Shown: positions 43,843 through 53,514, counted from the first letter of the stretch. The stretch: DNA of 64,000 nt from Lutibacter litoralis (GCF_014646675.1 NZ_BMNS01000008.1:4910-68909); one strand, 5' to 3'. Program-made: numbers and translations. The notes: generated by a model from the sequence alone, not told the origin.

Positions 43843-44931
43843 TTACTTTTGAAGTAATTTCATCGTTGTTGTTCTATTAATTTTTCCTGTTTCAGTTTTT
43901 ATAAAATTCTTAATGCAATAAATTTCTTTTGGAATTTCGTATTTAGAAAGTGTTTTTAGTGCTTTCATTTTTTGAAATAGTAAACTTTTCAACCTTTCAA
44001 CTGTGAAATTTTCATGCTCAATAACCAAAATTAATTTTTCACCTAAAACAGCATCCGGCAATCCTGTAACAAAAAACTGTTCTTTAATTAACACAGATAA
44101 TTTCTCTTCAATTTGCTCAGGAATTAATTTTATACCGCCAGAATTAATTATAGAATCATAACGACCTAACCATTTAAATTCGTTTTCCGAAACAAGTTCA
44201 ACCAAATCATTTGTAACTACTATTTCATCAGAAATTTTTGGAGCATTTATTACTAAGCAACCTCTTTCATCTGTAGAAATTTTAATATTTTTAAGTGTTT
44301 TATAATGAGATTTATCGACTGCGCTCGAAATGACAGTACTAAAATTATTTATTTTTTTTACAGCAATATGTGTAATAGTTTCCGTCATACCATAGGTTGC
44401 AAAAACTTCGGTTTTAACTTGTTTAATTTGGTTTAAAAGTTGGTTAGAAACTACACCTCCACCAACAATTAGTTTTTTAATTCTTTCAATTTCGCTTAAA
44501 GAATTAGCTACTTGCAATGGAACCATTGCAGAAAAATCGTAGTTCTTATTACTATTCTTTAATGGTTTTGAGGTCGGTTCAACAACATCTAATTGCCAAC
44601 CTAAAGTTAAAGCTCTCACCAATATCATTTTACCAGCAATATAATTTGGAGACATACATAAAAGCGCAGTTGTATTTTCTGATAATTTAAAAAAATCACC
44701 CGTCGCTTTCGCACTATTTATCATGTGTTTTTTTTGAAGTTGAATAACTTTTGGAGTTCCCGTTGAACCCGAAGTTTTTACTTCAATAATAGATCTTTTA
44801 TGAAACCAATCTTTTAAAAACGAATGCACTTCAGCAGAAATTGTTCTAGAAAAATCAATCAAATCTTGATTTGAAGAAAATGATTTTCCTTGTAATCTAA
44901 ATTTAATATGAAAAGAGCTTTCAACTTCCAA
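43843..44931 (-). CDS. menE: O-succinylbenzoate-CoA ligase, with palindrome-derived insert
   Basis: This 362-residue AMP-forming ligase has the P-loop-like TSGSTGTPKVIQL near residues 63-75, AT-rich AMP-binding YGMTET near 180, a WLGRYDSIINSGG hinge and a C-terminal Lys in KTETGKINR. It activates o-succinylbenzoate for menaquinone synthesis. It is shorter than typical MenE, as in other Bacteroidota. Residues ~199-207 (TVISSAVDKS) are encoded by a TCGA/CGAAAT palindrome. Two genes away lies menC. Confidence 0.88.
   Translation of the reverse strand: MEVESSFHIKFRLQGKSFSSNQDLIDFSRTISAEVHSFLKDWFHKRSIIEVKTSGSTGTPKVIQLQKKHMINSAKATGDFFKLSENTTALLCMSPNYIAGKMILVRALTLGWQLDVVEPTSKPLKNSNKNYDFSAMVPLQVANSLSEIERIKKLIVGGGVVSNQLLNQIKQVKTEVFATYGMTETITHIAVKKINNFSTVISSAVDKSHYKTLKNIKISTDERGCLVINAPKISDEIVVTNDLVELVSENEFKWLGRYDSIINSGGIKLIPEQIEEKLSVLIKEQFFVTGLPDAVLGEKLILVIEHENFTVERLKSLLFQKMKALKTLSKYEIPKEIYCIKNFIKTETGKINRTTTMKLLQK
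44306..44335 (+). repeat. Palindromic repeat inside menE
   Basis: TGAGATTTATCGACTGCGCTCGAAATGACA resembles the dispersed 'TGTCATTTCGAGCnCAGTCGA' palindrome of Bacteroidota; here it is read as VISSAVDKSH within the ligase. It keeps the frame. Confidence 0.6.
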
Positions 44932-44952
44932 CTTTTAACTTTTAACTTTTAA

Positions 44953-45873
44953 CTATAATTCTTCCTCTAATTCAATAGGTTCAGTAACTGTTCCAAATAA
45001 TTTTTCTTTCCAATTTGTCCAACCATATTTATTTGAAAAAATAAAAAGTACTAAAGGATACAATACAAATACTGGTAAAAACATTAACAAATCTAACGAT
45101 GGTTCTGACACATCAATTAATAATGCATCTGTTTGAAAAACTGCCCAATTTGAACTCACTAAAACAGCTGCGACAATATTATTTGCTGCGTGAAAACCAA
45201 GTGCCAATTCTGTGCCTTCATCCATTAGGGTAAAAATACCTAAAACCAATCCTGTTCCAATATAATAAATCATAACAATCCATCCAAGTTTTTCAACTTC
45301 AGGATTTAATCCGTGTAATAACCCAAAAATAACTGCAGTTAAAATTAACGCCACAAATGATTTTTTAAACCAAAATCCAAAAGCCTGCATCAAATATCCT
45401 CTAAACAAAAGTTCTTCCATACTTGTTTGAATAGGTAAAAACACTATAGAAATCAGTAATAATACAAAAAACGGAATGGATTTAAAATTCCAAACATAAT
45501 CGTTAGGAGACATAAAATAATCAACTCCAATTAATAATACTCCCATTGTAAACCAAACAAAAAAGGCATAAAAAAACCGATTCCAATCAACTGATTCTCT
45601 AGATGTTACAATTGACTTTATTTTTCGTTTATGTAATTTATTTACAAATAAAAATAACAATACTAGCAAAAATAAAAAAGGTAGTAAATTAATTAAGAAA
45701 TCTAAATTACTAGGTTCTTTTTGCTCCATTTCTTGATACAAAGTATCTAATAATTCAGGAAATAATAGGTAAATAAACACATTTATTAAAAACGGAAATG
45801 TAACAACCGAGATTGTTATAAAATAAGTCCACCACTTATTGTTCCCTGTAAATGCTTGTTGTATAAATTTCAT
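44953..45873 (-). CDS. CPBP-family intramembrane glutamic endopeptidase
   Basis: This 306-residue membrane protein has about eight hydrophobic segments. The CPBP/Abi motifs are present: MEELLFRGYLMQ (EExxxR) near residue 155, FGLLHG near 185, and GFHAANNIVA near 230. It is likely an intramembrane protease. It sits between menE (22 bp away) and menC in an apparent operon, though its own job in that pathway is not evident. Confidence 0.88.
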   Translation of the reverse strand: MKFIQQAFTGNNKWWTYFITISVVTFPFLINVFIYLLFPELLDTLYQEMEQKEPSNLDFLINLLPFLFLLVLLFLFVNKLHKRKIKSIVTSRESVDWNRFFYAFFVWFTMGVLLIGVDYFMSPNDYVWNFKSIPFFVLLLISIVFLPIQTSMEELLFRGYLMQAFGFWFKKSFVALILTAVIFGLLHGLNPEVEKLGWIVMIYYIGTGLVLGIFTLMDEGTELALGFHAANNIVAAVLVSSNWAVFQTDALLIDVSEPSLDLLMFLPVFVLYPLVLFIFSNKYGWTNWKEKLFGTVTEPIELEEEL

Positions 45874-45914
45874 TTTTAAGTTTTTAAAATCTTATTTTAG
45901 GTTAAAAAATTTAA

Positions 45915-46949
45915 TTATAAATCAACCTTCCATTTTTTGGTTGAATTGTAATGTAAATGTCCGTTTTTTACTTCTAACGGACTCTCAAAATTATTAGTAA
46001 ACAAACTCCCAGTGCCCAAACCTTGCGGCATTTTATTACCTAAATTATAGGTCCATTGTGCAATTGCATTTAACCCAATATTACTTTCTAAAGCGGAAGT
46101 TATCCACCAACCAATTTGCTGTTTTTCTGCCAAATTAATCCAATCTTCACTTCCTTTAAAGCCACCTACTAAACTGGGCTTTAAAATTATGTATTGTGGA
46201 TTTATTATTTGTAGTAATTCTTGCTTTTTTGTTACATTAAAAACAGCAATTAATTCTTCATCTAGAGCAATTGGCAACGGTGTTTTTAAACATAAATCTG
46301 CCATTTCATTTATTTGTCCTTGTTTTATTGGTTGCTCTATAGAATGAATTTCAAAATCGGAAAGGCATTTTAATTTTTCTAATGCCTCATTTGGGTTAAA
46401 AGCTCCGTTTGCATCCACTCTCAATTCAATCTCTTTTGAAGAAAAATGGTTTCTAATACTTTTTAACAATCCTAGTTCAGTTTCAAAATTAATTGCTCCA
46501 ATTTTCATTTTTATAGTTGAAAATCCTGCTTTTAATTTTTCTTCAATTTGCTTTTTCATAAAAGCTTCGCTTCCCATCCAAATTAAACCATTAATATTTA
46601 TGGCTTCTTTTGATTGTGTGAATTTTGAAGGAAATAACTCGAAAGGAGTTTTACTTTTTAATGATAAAACAGCTTGTTCTAATCCAAATTGAATAGAAGG
46701 AAATTCAATTAATTCGGTTAATAAATCATTAATATTTGCATTGATATTTTCGCAAAGCCAATTTAATTTTTCTTCATAATCTGGTCTATCGTCAATACTT
46801 AAACCTTTAAAAACAGCACATTCACCAATACCGATTTTATCTTGATTAACTAATTTTAAAAAATAGGTTTCTTTAGTTTTCAAGATCCCTCTGGAAGTAC
46901 CGCTAGCTTGTTTAAAATTTAGAATGTATTTTTGATAGGTTGCTTTCAT
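45915..46949 (-). CDS. menC: o-Succinylbenzoate synthase
   Basis: This 344-residue enolase-superfamily enzyme has IKMKIGAINFE (KxK catalytic pair), RVDANGAFN, a metal Asp/Glu pair in IEQP and ALDEEL, and LKPSLVGG near residue 254. It dehydrates SHCHC to o-succinylbenzoate in menaquinone synthesis. It is the first gene of the menC / CPBP / menE set. Confidence 0.9.
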   Translation of the reverse strand: MKATYQKYILNFKQASGTSRGILKTKETYFLKLVNQDKIGIGECAVFKGLSIDDRPDYEEKLNWLCENINANINDLLTELIEFPSIQFGLEQAVLSLKSKTPFELFPSKFTQSKEAININGLIWMGSEAFMKKQIEEKLKAGFSTIKMKIGAINFETELGLLKSIRNHFSSKEIELRVDANGAFNPNEALEKLKCLSDFEIHSIEQPIKQGQINEMADLCLKTPLPIALDEELIAVFNVTKKQELLQIINPQYIILKPSLVGGFKGSEDWINLAEKQQIGWWITSALESNIGLNAIAQWTYNLGNKMPQGLGTGSLFTNNFESPLEVKNGHLHYNSTKKWKVDL

Positions 46950-47020
46950 TTAGTTTAGTAAAATTGAAAGGTACAAATATTTAAAATTTAATTATATATT
47001 GAACTATAATTTTAATATTT

Positions 47021-47932
47021 ATGGAAGTTCCGAACATACCAAATTTAATTTATTACGCAATACCATTTTTTATTGTAACTGTAATTTTTGAAGGTATTAT
47101 TTTATTTAAAAAACAACCTCAAACCTATCAATTTAAAGATACTTTTGCTTCAATAGCTATGGGAGTTGGTAACGTATTAGTTAATTTAATAAGTAAGTTA
47201 CTAATAGTTTTAATTTTTGCTTTTATTTATGAAAATTATAGAATTACTACCATTCCTTTTGCTTGGTGGTCTTGGTTACTTGTTTTATTTGCTGATGACT
47301 TTTGTTATTATTGGGCACACAGAATGGGACACGAAAGTCGTTTTTTTTGGGCTTCACATATAGTGCATCATTCTTCGCAAAAGTATAATTTAAGTACTGC
47401 ATTACGTCAAACTTGGACTGGTGGTTTTTTTACCTTTGTGTTTTATTTTATATTACCATTTTTAGGATTTCATCCGTTAATGATTTTTACACAAATGACC
47501 ATCAGTCTATTATACCAATATTGGATTCATACCGAATTAATAGCTAAAATGCCACGTTGGTTTGAAGCTGTATTCAATACACCCTCGCACCATAGAGTGC
47601 ATCACGGAAGTAATCCATTGTATTTAGATAGAAATCACGCTGGAATTTTTATTATTTGGGATAAACTTTTTGGTACATTTCAACCAGAATTAAAAGAAGA
47701 AAAAGTTATTTATGGATTAACTTCAAATATTAACACTTTTAATCCTATAAAAATTGCTTTTAATGAATGGTTTTCAGTTTTTAAGGATGCTTTTTCAGCT
47801 AAAACATCATTTACAAATAAATTAAAATATTTTATAAAACCACCAGGCTGGAAACATGATGGTTATGGAAAATTATCAAAAGATTTAAGAGAAGAATGGC
47901 TATCATCTACATCAAGAAATAAAATAAATTAA
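47021..47932 (+). CDS. Sterol desaturase/fatty-acid hydroxylase family membrane protein
   Basis: This 303-residue protein has about four transmembrane helices and the His-box set of the diiron fatty-acid hydroxylase superfamily: HRMGHE near 103, SHIVHHSSQ near 114 and HHRVHHG near 188. It hydroxylates or desaturates a lipid. It is divergent from menC and ends at a terminator. Confidence 0.9.
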   Translation: MEVPNIPNLIYYAIPFFIVTVIFEGIILFKKQPQTYQFKDTFASIAMGVGNVLVNLISKLLIVLIFAFIYENYRITTIPFAWWSWLLVLFADDFCYYWAHRMGHESRFFWASHIVHHSSQKYNLSTALRQTWTGGFFTFVFYFILPFLGFHPLMIFTQMTISLLYQYWIHTELIAKMPRWFEAVFNTPSHHRVHHGSNPLYLDRNHAGIFIIWDKLFGTFQPELKEEKVIYGLTSNINTFNPIKIAFNEWFSVFKDAFSAKTSFTNKLKYFIKPPGWKHDGYGKLSKDLREEWLSSTSRNKIN

Positions 47933-47940
47933 ACATAAAA

Positions 47941-47967
47941 AAAAGAGAAGCAAGTTGCTTCTCTTTT
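47941..47967. terminator. Bidirectional intrinsic terminator
   Basis: AAAAGAGAAGCAA-GT-TGCTTCTCTTTT forms a stem between the convergent hydroxylase and TM2 genes, with A- and T-runs on both sides. Confidence 0.85.
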
Positions 47968-47989
47968 AATTTCTATAATTTATTTATTT

Positions 47990-48361
47990 CTAAAAGAAAT
48001 CAGCTTTATAACTTCCATTATGTGGCTTATATTCTCCAGTAATAATCCTAATCATATCAATAATCCACCAAATTCCAAGACCACCTAAGGTTACAATAAA
48101 AAGTAAATTAATATACCAAGGATTACCCAAATACCATTTATGACCAGCCAAACCACCTAAAAAAATACCTAATAACAAAGCAATACCTTGACTTTTTTCT
48201 GATCCAGCTGCAGCAGGAGAAACTAATATCTCAGCATCTGAAGTTTTATTAACTTCGGTAGTGTTATCTATAGCAGCAACTCTTTTAACGGGAAAAGAAG
48301 CATAGCTAACACTTGTAACCAATAATAACGATACTAATGTTAAAATAATTTTTAATTTCAT
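47990..48361 (-). CDS. TM2-domain membrane protein
   Basis: About 123 residues from the Met that starts the signal-like MKLKIILTLVSLLLVTS. A low-complexity linker is followed by a TM2 domain (GIALLLGIFLGGLAGHKWYLG, and then LGGLGIWWIIDMIRI with the conserved D). Topology is two membrane helices with short ends. The function of bacterial TM2 proteins is unknown. Confidence 0.85.
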   Translation of the reverse strand: MKLKIILTLVSLLLVTSVSYASFPVKRVAAIDNTTEVNKTSDAEILVSPAAAGSEKSQGIALLLGIFLGGLAGHKWYLGNPWYINLLFIVTLGGLGIWWIIDMIRIITGEYKPHNGSYKADFF

Positions 48362-48400
48362 AGTTTTTAAGTTTAAGTTTGTATTCAAATCTAATGAAAA

Positions 48401-49294
48401 ATGTTTAAAAAAAGTAAATACTTTCCTTTTATTTTAATCTTATTACTTTTTAATGATGCTATTTATTCACAAGATGAGCAAGAATATCTAGGGGTTATTA
48501 AATTAAATGATTCTTCTTTTATCTCTTATCGATTAAATTTAATTGAAGACACTAATTTAATTTCTGGCTACTCGATTACTGATATTGGTGGTGACCACGA
48601 AACTAAATCAAATATAACTGGTGAATACAATTCTAAAACCAATATGCTTTCATTTAAAGAAGTTGGAATAATTTACACAAAATCTGTAGTCTCAGATTAT
48701 GATTTCTGTTACATTCATTTTGAAGGGAAATTTAAGAATATTGATTCTAAAAAAAATATTGAAGGTAAATTTATAGGGCTTTATAATGATGGGAGCAATT
48801 GTATAAATGGTGAAATTAAACTTAGAAATATTGAAAAAATTGAAAAAAAAGCTAAAAAAATTGACAAACTAATTCAAAAATCAAAACGTGTAGATAATAC
48901 AACTAAATCTAAAGTAAGTGTAATTCAGACTTTAGATTCCTTAAAAATGAATATCTTAAAACCAAATCAAAATTTAACAATGTTTTCAGCTTCTTCTAAG
49001 CTTAAATTAAATATTTATGATGCTGGAAAAGTTGATGGGGATAAAATTAATATCTATGTAAATGGATCTATTTTTCTTAGAAATTATAGTGTAGATAAAA
49101 ATATAAAACAATTAACAATTCCTTTGAGTTCAAAATCAACTCTTATTGAAGTTTTAGCAATAAATACAGGTACTATCTCTCCAAATACAGCGAAAATAGA
49201 AATTGTTGATCAAAAAAATAATATTAATACCTTAACTCGTTTAAAACAAGGAGAAAAAACTTCAATAACTATTGTAAAAATTAATTCCTTTTGA
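48401..49294 (+). CDS. Exported hypothetical protein
   Basis: This 297-residue protein has a signal peptide (YFPFILILLLFNDAIYSQ). The first half is beta-rich (YLGVIKLNDSSFISYRL, ITGEYNSKTNMLSFKEV), then comes a lysine-rich helix near residues 147-175, then a second beta domain (LKLNIYDAGKVDGDKINIYV, ASSKLKLNIYD), a repeat seen in several flavobacterial secreted proteins. No named family is recognised. It is divergent from the TM2 gene. Confidence 0.7.
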   Translation: MFKKSKYFPFILILLLFNDAIYSQDEQEYLGVIKLNDSSFISYRLNLIEDTNLISGYSITDIGGDHETKSNITGEYNSKTNMLSFKEVGIIYTKSVVSDYDFCYIHFEGKFKNIDSKKNIEGKFIGLYNDGSNCINGEIKLRNIEKIEKKAKKIDKLIQKSKRVDNTTKSKVSVIQTLDSLKMNILKPNQNLTMFSASSKLKLNIYDAGKVDGDKINIYVNGSIFLRNYSVDKNIKQLTIPLSSKSTLIEVLAINTGTISPNTAKIEIVDQKNNINTLTRLKQGEKTSITIVKINSF

Positions 49295-49519
49295 AAAAAT
49301 GCCTGTAAAAAAATTTCATAAACCCATTCATTTCTTTGAGTTTGTCTTTTACAAATTCTTGCATTTCTATAGCTAAAATAGCTGGATATAAAAACTTTCC
49401 TTCATCAAAAAAAAACTGCAATACATATTGCTTGATTCTCCATTTTAATTTGTTCCACCACCTTTGCCCTTTGAATCTTTATTTAAACTCCAACAATTTT
49501 TAGATGTTTTTGTACACAT
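49295..49519 (-). pseudogene. Possible gene remnant downstream of the small membrane protein
   Basis: Minus-strand sequence is protein-like but has no long intact frame. A 24-codon frame (MCTKTSKNCW, then DSKGKGGGTN) begins immediately after the stop of the neighbouring gene. A second frame reads WWNKLKWRIKQYVLQFFFDE and continues to EMQEFVKDKLKEM. The family is not recognised. It could also be a short real gene plus spacer. Confidence 0.35.
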
Positions 49520-49744
49520 TTATTTATCTTCATTTTTCAAAAGATATAAACCTCCTATAAGCAGAATTATTGCTGAACCAATGGAAATATAACCCATTTC
49601 TTTTTCTGAGTTATTTGAAATATCTACTTTTAAATCTAATACTTCAATTGATTTTGAATTTTCACTAATTTTATTGAAACCAAAATAACCTAAGCAAAGA
49701 CTTATAACAATTAAAAGAATTCCTATAATTTTACGAGTATGCAT
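49520..49744 (-). CDS. Small DUF3185-like membrane protein
   Basis: This 74-residue protein has two hydrophobic helices, near residues 5-23 (IIGILLIVISLCLGYFGF) and 52-68 (ISIGSAIILLIGGLYLL), separated by a polar stretch. That pattern resembles DUF3185. The function is unknown. It lies 16 bp downstream of the metallo-hydrolase gene. Confidence 0.6.
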   Translation of the reverse strand: MHTRKIIGILLIVISLCLGYFGFNKISENSKSIEVLDLKVDISNNSEKEMGYISIGSAIILLIGGLYLLKNEDK

Positions 49745-49760
49745 TAGTTCTATTCTATAA

Positions 49761-50441
49761 TTAAATTTTTATGTTTTCACCTATTGGTAATAAATAGAGT
49801 TCTTTTTTTGCTTTAGCAAACTTTTCGAATGCTTCTTTGTGATCTATTTTAATATAACCAAAAGTATCAAAATGAATACCTAAAACTTTATTACAACTTA
49901 AAAATTTACTTGCTTTTATAGCTTCATCTATTCCCATAGTAAAATTATCTCCAACTGGTAAAATTGCCAAATCCAGTTCTCCAATAACATCTGGAATTAA
50001 CTTCATATCGTATGTTAAAGCAGTATCTCCTGCAATATATAATCTGTGATGTTTTGTTTCAATTACAAATCCACCCGGTTGCCCACCATAAGTTCCATCT
50101 GGAAAAGAACTAGAATGAACGGCGTTGGTGTAATGCACAGTTCCAAAATCAAATTTCCATTTACCACCATGATTCATCGGATGGCCTTCAATTCCTTTAG
50201 CTTCAAAGTAAGTAACAATCTCATAATTAGAAATTATTTTAGCCCCAGTGCGCTTTGCTATTACTTCTACATCTAAAATATGATCTTGATGTGCGTGTGT
50301 AACTAAAATATAATCAGCTTGCAATTTATTAATATCTATATCTTTTGCTAATTCGTTTGCTGTAATAAAAGGATCTATTAATAAAGTTTTGTCTTTAGTT
50401 TCAATACTTAAAGTTGAGTGACCTAAATATGTTATTTTCAT
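49761..50441 (-). CDS. MBL-fold metal-dependent hydrolase, UPF0173
   Basis: This 226-residue protein has the MBL metal motif THAHQDHILD near residues 48-57, then GHPMNHGG, a late HSSSF and AGDTALTYD near 139-147. Size and order fit the UPF0173 (YtkL-type) family, whose substrate is unknown. It is cytoplasmic. Confidence 0.88.
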   Translation of the reverse strand: MKITYLGHSTLSIETKDKTLLIDPFITANELAKDIDINKLQADYILVTHAHQDHILDVEVIAKRTGAKIISNYEIVTYFEAKGIEGHPMNHGGKWKFDFGTVHYTNAVHSSSFPDGTYGGQPGGFVIETKHHRLYIAGDTALTYDMKLIPDVIGELDLAILPVGDNFTMGIDEAIKASKFLSCNKVLGIHFDTFGYIKIDHKEAFEKFAKAKKELYLLPIGENIKI

Positions 50442-50488
50442 TATAAAGTTGTATTTAAAGGTTTACTGCAATTTAATGAATATTTTTC

Positions 50489-50524
50489 AAAAAAAGAACC
50501 ATAGAAAAATTAATTCTATGGTTC
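50489..50524 (-). terminator. Intrinsic terminator of the TonB receptor gene
   Basis: GAACCATAGAA (50496-50506) pairs with TTCTATGGTTC (50514-50524). On the minus strand it is followed by a run of T, placing it 42 bp after the receptor gene. Confidence 0.8.
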
Positions 50525-50565
50525 CAAACAAACAAATAAGTATCGTCTAATATTATGAAAAATAA

Positions 50566-52836
50566 TTAAAACTGATACTTGAGATAGGTAGTAAAATTTC
50601 TACCTGGTTCGTAAATTCTCCCAGAAAGTGTATTTGAATTCTTATAAGAGAAATTTAAATGTTCATAATAATTTTTATCAAACATATTTAATACTGCAAC
50701 TCCAATTGATACACCTTTAAAAGGGGTATAACCTGCTCTAAAATCTAATGTGCCAAACCCTGGAGTTTCTTCTTCCATAAATGTGCTAGAAATTCTGTCT
50801 TGTCTTGCTACCAATCTAGAGTTTAAAGTAAACCAATAATTATCTACTTCATATTTTACCCTTAAATTTGCCATAAAAGGAGGAATATGAGCTAATGGTT
50901 CATCAAAATCTTTATTCTCAGCTTGCGTATAAGAAACATCAGATGTAAACGTTAAATTATCTGAAGCTTTTACATTAAAACTAAACTCTACTCCTGTTTG
51001 TGAAGCCTTATCCAAATTTATAAATTGCTTTGCAAAAACTGGTGGATTTGTTGGCATAAATTTTCTTGGAATTGATGTTTTTACAATTGCAGAAATATAA
51101 TCTTCTAAGAAGGAATGAAATACAGAAGCCCCAATCTCAATAGTTTCAAACTTCTTTACAATAGACAACTCAATTTGGTTATTAATTTCAGGTTTCAAAT
51201 TCGGATTTCCAACATACTCATAAGGATCTACTCCTACTGCAAAATGATTTATATAACGTTCAATCATTGAAGCAGTTCTAATACCTCTACCAACTGCTAA
51301 TTGTGTTTGAAATCCATTTTTTTGATATTTAATTGAGGTATTTGCACTTACATTTACTTCGGTTTCATCTTCTATACTTCCACCATATAATGCTTCAAAA
51401 TCAGGAGCAGGATCGTTTAAAGAAGTTGCAATAAAATCAGCTCTTATACCTGCTGTGAAACTTGTATTATCAACAATTTTAAAATTTCCTTCTGCAAAAA
51501 CACCTATATCATTTAAACTTGCATCTTGCCAAATTTTATCTACAAAAGTTTTTGGAGTCGGTAACATAGTACCATTTATTATTTTAACAATTCTGGTCCT
51601 ATCTCCTGCTCTATCAATTAAATTAGCGTCAATTCCTGTATAAATTCTTGCGTTTTCAGTGGGCAATAAAACCAATTCAATTTTACCTCCAGTAGTCCAA
51701 GATTCAACTGGAGAACTAGCCCCAGTCATTTTAAAACTTGGTCGATCTTTGTTTGTCATTAAATGATCTACATAAGAATGGAATATTTTTACAGAAAAAC
51801 TAGCTATTTTTTGAGAAATAGCATTTATTTTATAATCAATTCCAGCCAAAAAACTATCGTCGAAAGGAGAATCCATTGGTAAACCGGCATGGTCTATATC
51901 ACGTCCAAAGGACTGTCTCCAACTTAATTGGAAACGTTGTTTTTCAGTTGGGTTTATTCCTATTCTTAATGAATAATCTGTTGTTTTAAATGATGCTGGA
52001 ACTTTTGTGCCATTACCATCTTTATAATCCCCAAAATCGCGATACGAACCATTTAAATGCACATCAAATTTATCTTCAACATACAATGCAGAAGCTCCCA
52101 TAACTAAATTATTTCCATTAGATTCGTATCCCCCTTCTATACTTCCATGAAAACCATGTTTTCCTTTTGTAGGATTTTTAGAAACTAGATTAATAATCCC
52201 TCCAAAATTTTGACCAAAACGAACGGTAAAAGGACCTTTTACAATTTCAATTTTTTCAATTTCTTCAGGAATTACATGTGTTGTTATTGGATCCATTCTA
52301 TTAGGACAAGCATTTAACACTTTCATTCCACCATCATATTGAATATTTAATTGTTCATATTTAAATGCTCTAAAAACTGGTTCTGAAGCATACGCTCCTT
52401 TTTTAGTTATTCCAAAACCTTTAATTTCTTTGAATAAATGTCCAACACTTCTAGGCTGACTAATTCTTTTCTCGGTATCGTTTATAACAACAGATTGAGA
52501 AATATCTTGCAATGGATTTGCTGCGACAAGTATTTCGTTTAGTTCAATTTGAGCAAGTTCTAGCCTTATTATATTCTGATTCTTTAAAAAAATTTTTATA
52601 GTTTTATAACTTACATGTGTAACTTCAACTTCATCGTCAACTTCAGCATTTAAAGTAAATTCTCCCGCTCCATTTGTAAGTGTTGCTATATTGGTTTTTA
52701 AAACTCTTAAAGTAGCATATTCTATAGGAGCTCCAGTTTTATCATCTATAATTTTTCCTGATAACTTAGTAGATTGCGCAAAAGAAATCATCGAAATTAA
52801 TAGTATTGATAGTGTGAGTACAATTTTGTTTTTCAT
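50566..52836 (-). CDS. TonB-dependent receptor, OprC/NosA copper-type
   Basis: This 756-residue protein has a signal peptide (MKNKIVLTLSILLISMISFAQ), a carboxypeptidase-like regulatory domain (~22-95), a plug domain near 110-220 and a 22-strand barrel ending LKYQF. The plug carries NACPNRMDPITTHVIPEEIE near residues 175-194, matching the CxxxM copper-binding motif region of OprC. It probably imports copper across the outer membrane, with energy from TonB. A small Cys/His-rich exported protein is encoded next upstream. Confidence 0.8.
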   Translation of the reverse strand: MKNKIVLTLSILLISMISFAQSTKLSGKIIDDKTGAPIEYATLRVLKTNIATLTNGAGEFTLNAEVDDEVEVTHVSYKTIKIFLKNQNIIRLELAQIELNEILVAANPLQDISQSVVINDTEKRISQPRSVGHLFKEIKGFGITKKGAYASEPVFRAFKYEQLNIQYDGGMKVLNACPNRMDPITTHVIPEEIEKIEIVKGPFTVRFGQNFGGIINLVSKNPTKGKHGFHGSIEGGYESNGNNLVMGASALYVEDKFDVHLNGSYRDFGDYKDGNGTKVPASFKTTDYSLRIGINPTEKQRFQLSWRQSFGRDIDHAGLPMDSPFDDSFLAGIDYKINAISQKIASFSVKIFHSYVDHLMTNKDRPSFKMTGASSPVESWTTGGKIELVLLPTENARIYTGIDANLIDRAGDRTRIVKIINGTMLPTPKTFVDKIWQDASLNDIGVFAEGNFKIVDNTSFTAGIRADFIATSLNDPAPDFEALYGGSIEDETEVNVSANTSIKYQKNGFQTQLAVGRGIRTASMIERYINHFAVGVDPYEYVGNPNLKPEINNQIELSIVKKFETIEIGASVFHSFLEDYISAIVKTSIPRKFMPTNPPVFAKQFINLDKASQTGVEFSFNVKASDNLTFTSDVSYTQAENKDFDEPLAHIPPFMANLRVKYEVDNYWFTLNSRLVARQDRISSTFMEEETPGFGTLDFRAGYTPFKGVSIGVAVLNMFDKNYYEHLNFSYKNSNTLSGRIYEPGRNFTTYLKYQF

Positions 52837-53127
52837 TTTAATTTTAAATAAGTTGTTTTTGTTTTAGATTTAATTATTGTGAGTTTTACACCCAAAAAAT
52901 AGTTATTACTACTTATACTTTTCAAGAAATAATCTAATTATTAATGAAGTAGCATTAAACTTAAACCACTAATTATAGCTTTCAAAATCAGTAAGTTAAA
53001 AGTTACTATTTATGAATAAGGTGTATTAGTAATACCAAAACAGCATATTTTATTAGTTTCAGTTATTTTAGAAAACGACTAAAACTGTAAAAATTAAGTT
53101 ATTTCTTAATTACATTAACTTGTATGG

Positions 53128-53514
53128 TTAACAAGTTGTTTGTGGAGGTTTAAAATCCGATTTAAAAAAATCTTGAGTAATAAAGAAAGTTGTGTATTCT
53201 TTTTCAAAATTCAACTTATCTTGGATTGCGAATTGATACGTAAATTCATCCAAAGGCGTTACTGGATAGTCATCAAAATTAATTTGTGGTATTGTAGATT
53301 TGTGATTGTGATTTGTGTGATTTACTTCCTTTAGTTGCTTCTCTAAATAGCATTTACCATTACATTCTAAATAAGGCTTGTCTTTATTTTCACACAATTC
53401 CGTTGCAATATAGTTGTAATTGGAATGATACTCAATTATTGGCATTATAGGACGCACCATTGCCAACAAATAAAGTAAATAAAAAAATATGCCTAAAAAC
53501 TGATTTTTCACCAA
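53128..53514 (-). CDS. Small Cys/His-containing membrane-anchored protein next to copper-type receptor
   Basis: This 128-residue protein has an N-terminal hydrophobic helix (FLGIFFYLLYLLAMV), then CENKDKPYLECNGKCYLEKQ and HTNHNHKS near residues 42-72, offering Cys and His ligands. The CNGKCYL motif recurs in flavobacterial proteins beside TonB receptors for metals. It probably binds copper or another metal at the cell surface or periplasm. It lies 292 bp upstream of the receptor gene on the same strand. Confidence 0.6.
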   Translation of the reverse strand: MVKNQFLGIFFYLLYLLAMVRPIMPIIEYHSNYNYIATELCENKDKPYLECNGKCYLEKQLKEVNHTNHNHKSTIPQINFDDYPVTPLDEFTYQFAIQDKLNFEKEYTTFFITQDFFKSDFKPPQTTC

